DNA from: Thermovibrio sp.
GTDB taxonomy: Bacteria; Aquificota; Aquificia; Desulfurobacteriales; Desulfurobacteriaceae
Direction: 5' to 3'
DNA length: 44,142 nt
NCBI GenBank assembly: GCA_015488335.1
Contig: WFNZ01000031.1
Span: 1 to 44,142, forward strand
Made by a program: the position numbers and the translations under genes. Below are positions 43,892 through 44,142 of this stretch, piece after piece. The stretch's first letter is position 1; every line of letters starts with the position of its first letter. The notes beneath the pieces are model-generated. The model searched no databases and was not told the origin of the DNA. It worked only from the letters and a program-made list of their open reading frames with translations.

Positions 43892-44142
43892 TTAGTCAAG
43901 AATTTCAGTAACAACGCCAGCTCCAACTGTCCTTCCACCTTCACGGATAGCAAACCTGAGTCCTTCCTCTATAGCTACAGGTTTGAGTAGTTCAACTTCA
44001 AACGTTACGTTGTCTCCAGGCATTACCATCTCTACGCCTTCTGGCAGCTTTACCTTCCCTGTTACGTCCGTCGTCCTGAAGTAGAACTGGGGCTGGTAGC
44101 CGTTGAAGAACGGTGTGTGCCTTCCACCTTCTTCTTTGGAGA
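43892..44142 (-). CDS. tuf: Elongation factor Tu, C-terminal part (cut by window edge)
   Basis: The last 82 codons of EF-Tu, domain 3: [20 protein letters not shown] and the end segment [24 protein letters not shown]-Tu delivers aminoacyl-tRNA to the ribosome. The 5' part lies beyond 44142. It heads the visible part of the rpmG-secE-nusG-rpl-rpo block. Confidence 0.97.
   Translation of the reverse strand, partial: SKEEGGRHTPFFNGYQPQFYFRTTDVTGKVKLPEGVEMVMPGDNVTFEVELLKPVAIEEGLRFAIREGGRTVGAGVVTEILD

Noticed and set aside
1-44142. CRISPR arrays, insertion sequences, phage genes
   Set aside because: I looked for regularly spaced repeats, transposase motifs and terminal inverted repeats and saw none.

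Overview
The window looks like a core chromosomal segment of a thermophilic, chemolithoautotrophic Aquificota bacterium, most likely of the Desulfurobacterium/Thermovibrio type. Five things point that way. NusG carries the insertion domain known from Aquifex. ATP synthase subunit c has an N-terminal signal peptide, as in Aquifex. A stand-alone MnmC-type methyltransferase of the Aquifex kind is present. Pyruvate,phosphate dikinase fits an anabolic C3 metabolism. SelD is itself a selenoprotein. The genus is an inference; no 16S sequence lies inside the window.

Layout. Positions 1-485 are a non-coding leader, read on the minus strand. It holds four TTGACA-17 bp-(TAAATT/TAGATT) promoters in tandem and a boxA-like antiterminator, so an rRNA operon probably starts just left of the window. 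Positions 486-6649 (minus) form one compact run that ends in a tRNA-Gly: polysaccharide deacetylase, two glycosyltransferases, an OB-fold-like lipoprotein, a 32-residue membrane protein, priA and another lipoprotein. Positions 6677-7943 (plus) are ispE followed at once by five tRNAs (Gln, His, Leu, Gly, Cys). Positions 7910-13603 (minus) carry an AT-rich HNH endonuclease that runs into tRNA-Cys, a DUF39 sulfurtransferase for homocysteine synthesis, a solitary MNT nucleotidyltransferase, rimO, a selenocysteine-containing selD and queC.

Positions 13674-21883 (plus) hold a HEPN/MNT toxin-antitoxin pair whose MNT gene appears to start at AUU, then glyQ-glyS, ppdK, a DsbC-like lipoprotein and an orphan ABC ATPase. 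Next come a 40-residue membrane protein and proA (minus). Positions 23315-28199 (plus) carry an OmpA-type lipoprotein, miaB, a probable two-gene toxin-antitoxin module, a DUF151 nuclease, a thiamine-binding MTH1187-type protein, an MnmC-like methyltransferase and a BCAM0308-family protein. Positions 28253-31191 (minus) are hemL-atpZ-atpI-atpB-atpE. Positions 31284-44142 (minus) are the classical tuf-rpmG-tRNA(Trp)-secE-nusG-rplK-rplA-rplJ-rplL-rpoB-rpoC block, with an L10 leader and its own promoter before rplJ.

Most genes are housekeeping: transcription, translation, tRNA modification, cofactors and energy. The observations most worth following up are these: a zinc ribbon in the N-terminal part of RpoB that copies the spacing and sequence of the RpoC zinc ribbon; the UGA/SECIS start of selD, which a normal gene finder misses; the AUU-initiated MNT of a type VII-like toxin-antitoxin pair; a very strong excess of the octamer palindrome GGAGCTCC (36 copies by eye); the four-promoter rRNA leader; two unannotated micro-membrane-proteins; and a terminator-like hairpin between rpoB and rpoC. 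No CRISPR array, insertion sequence or phage gene was seen.
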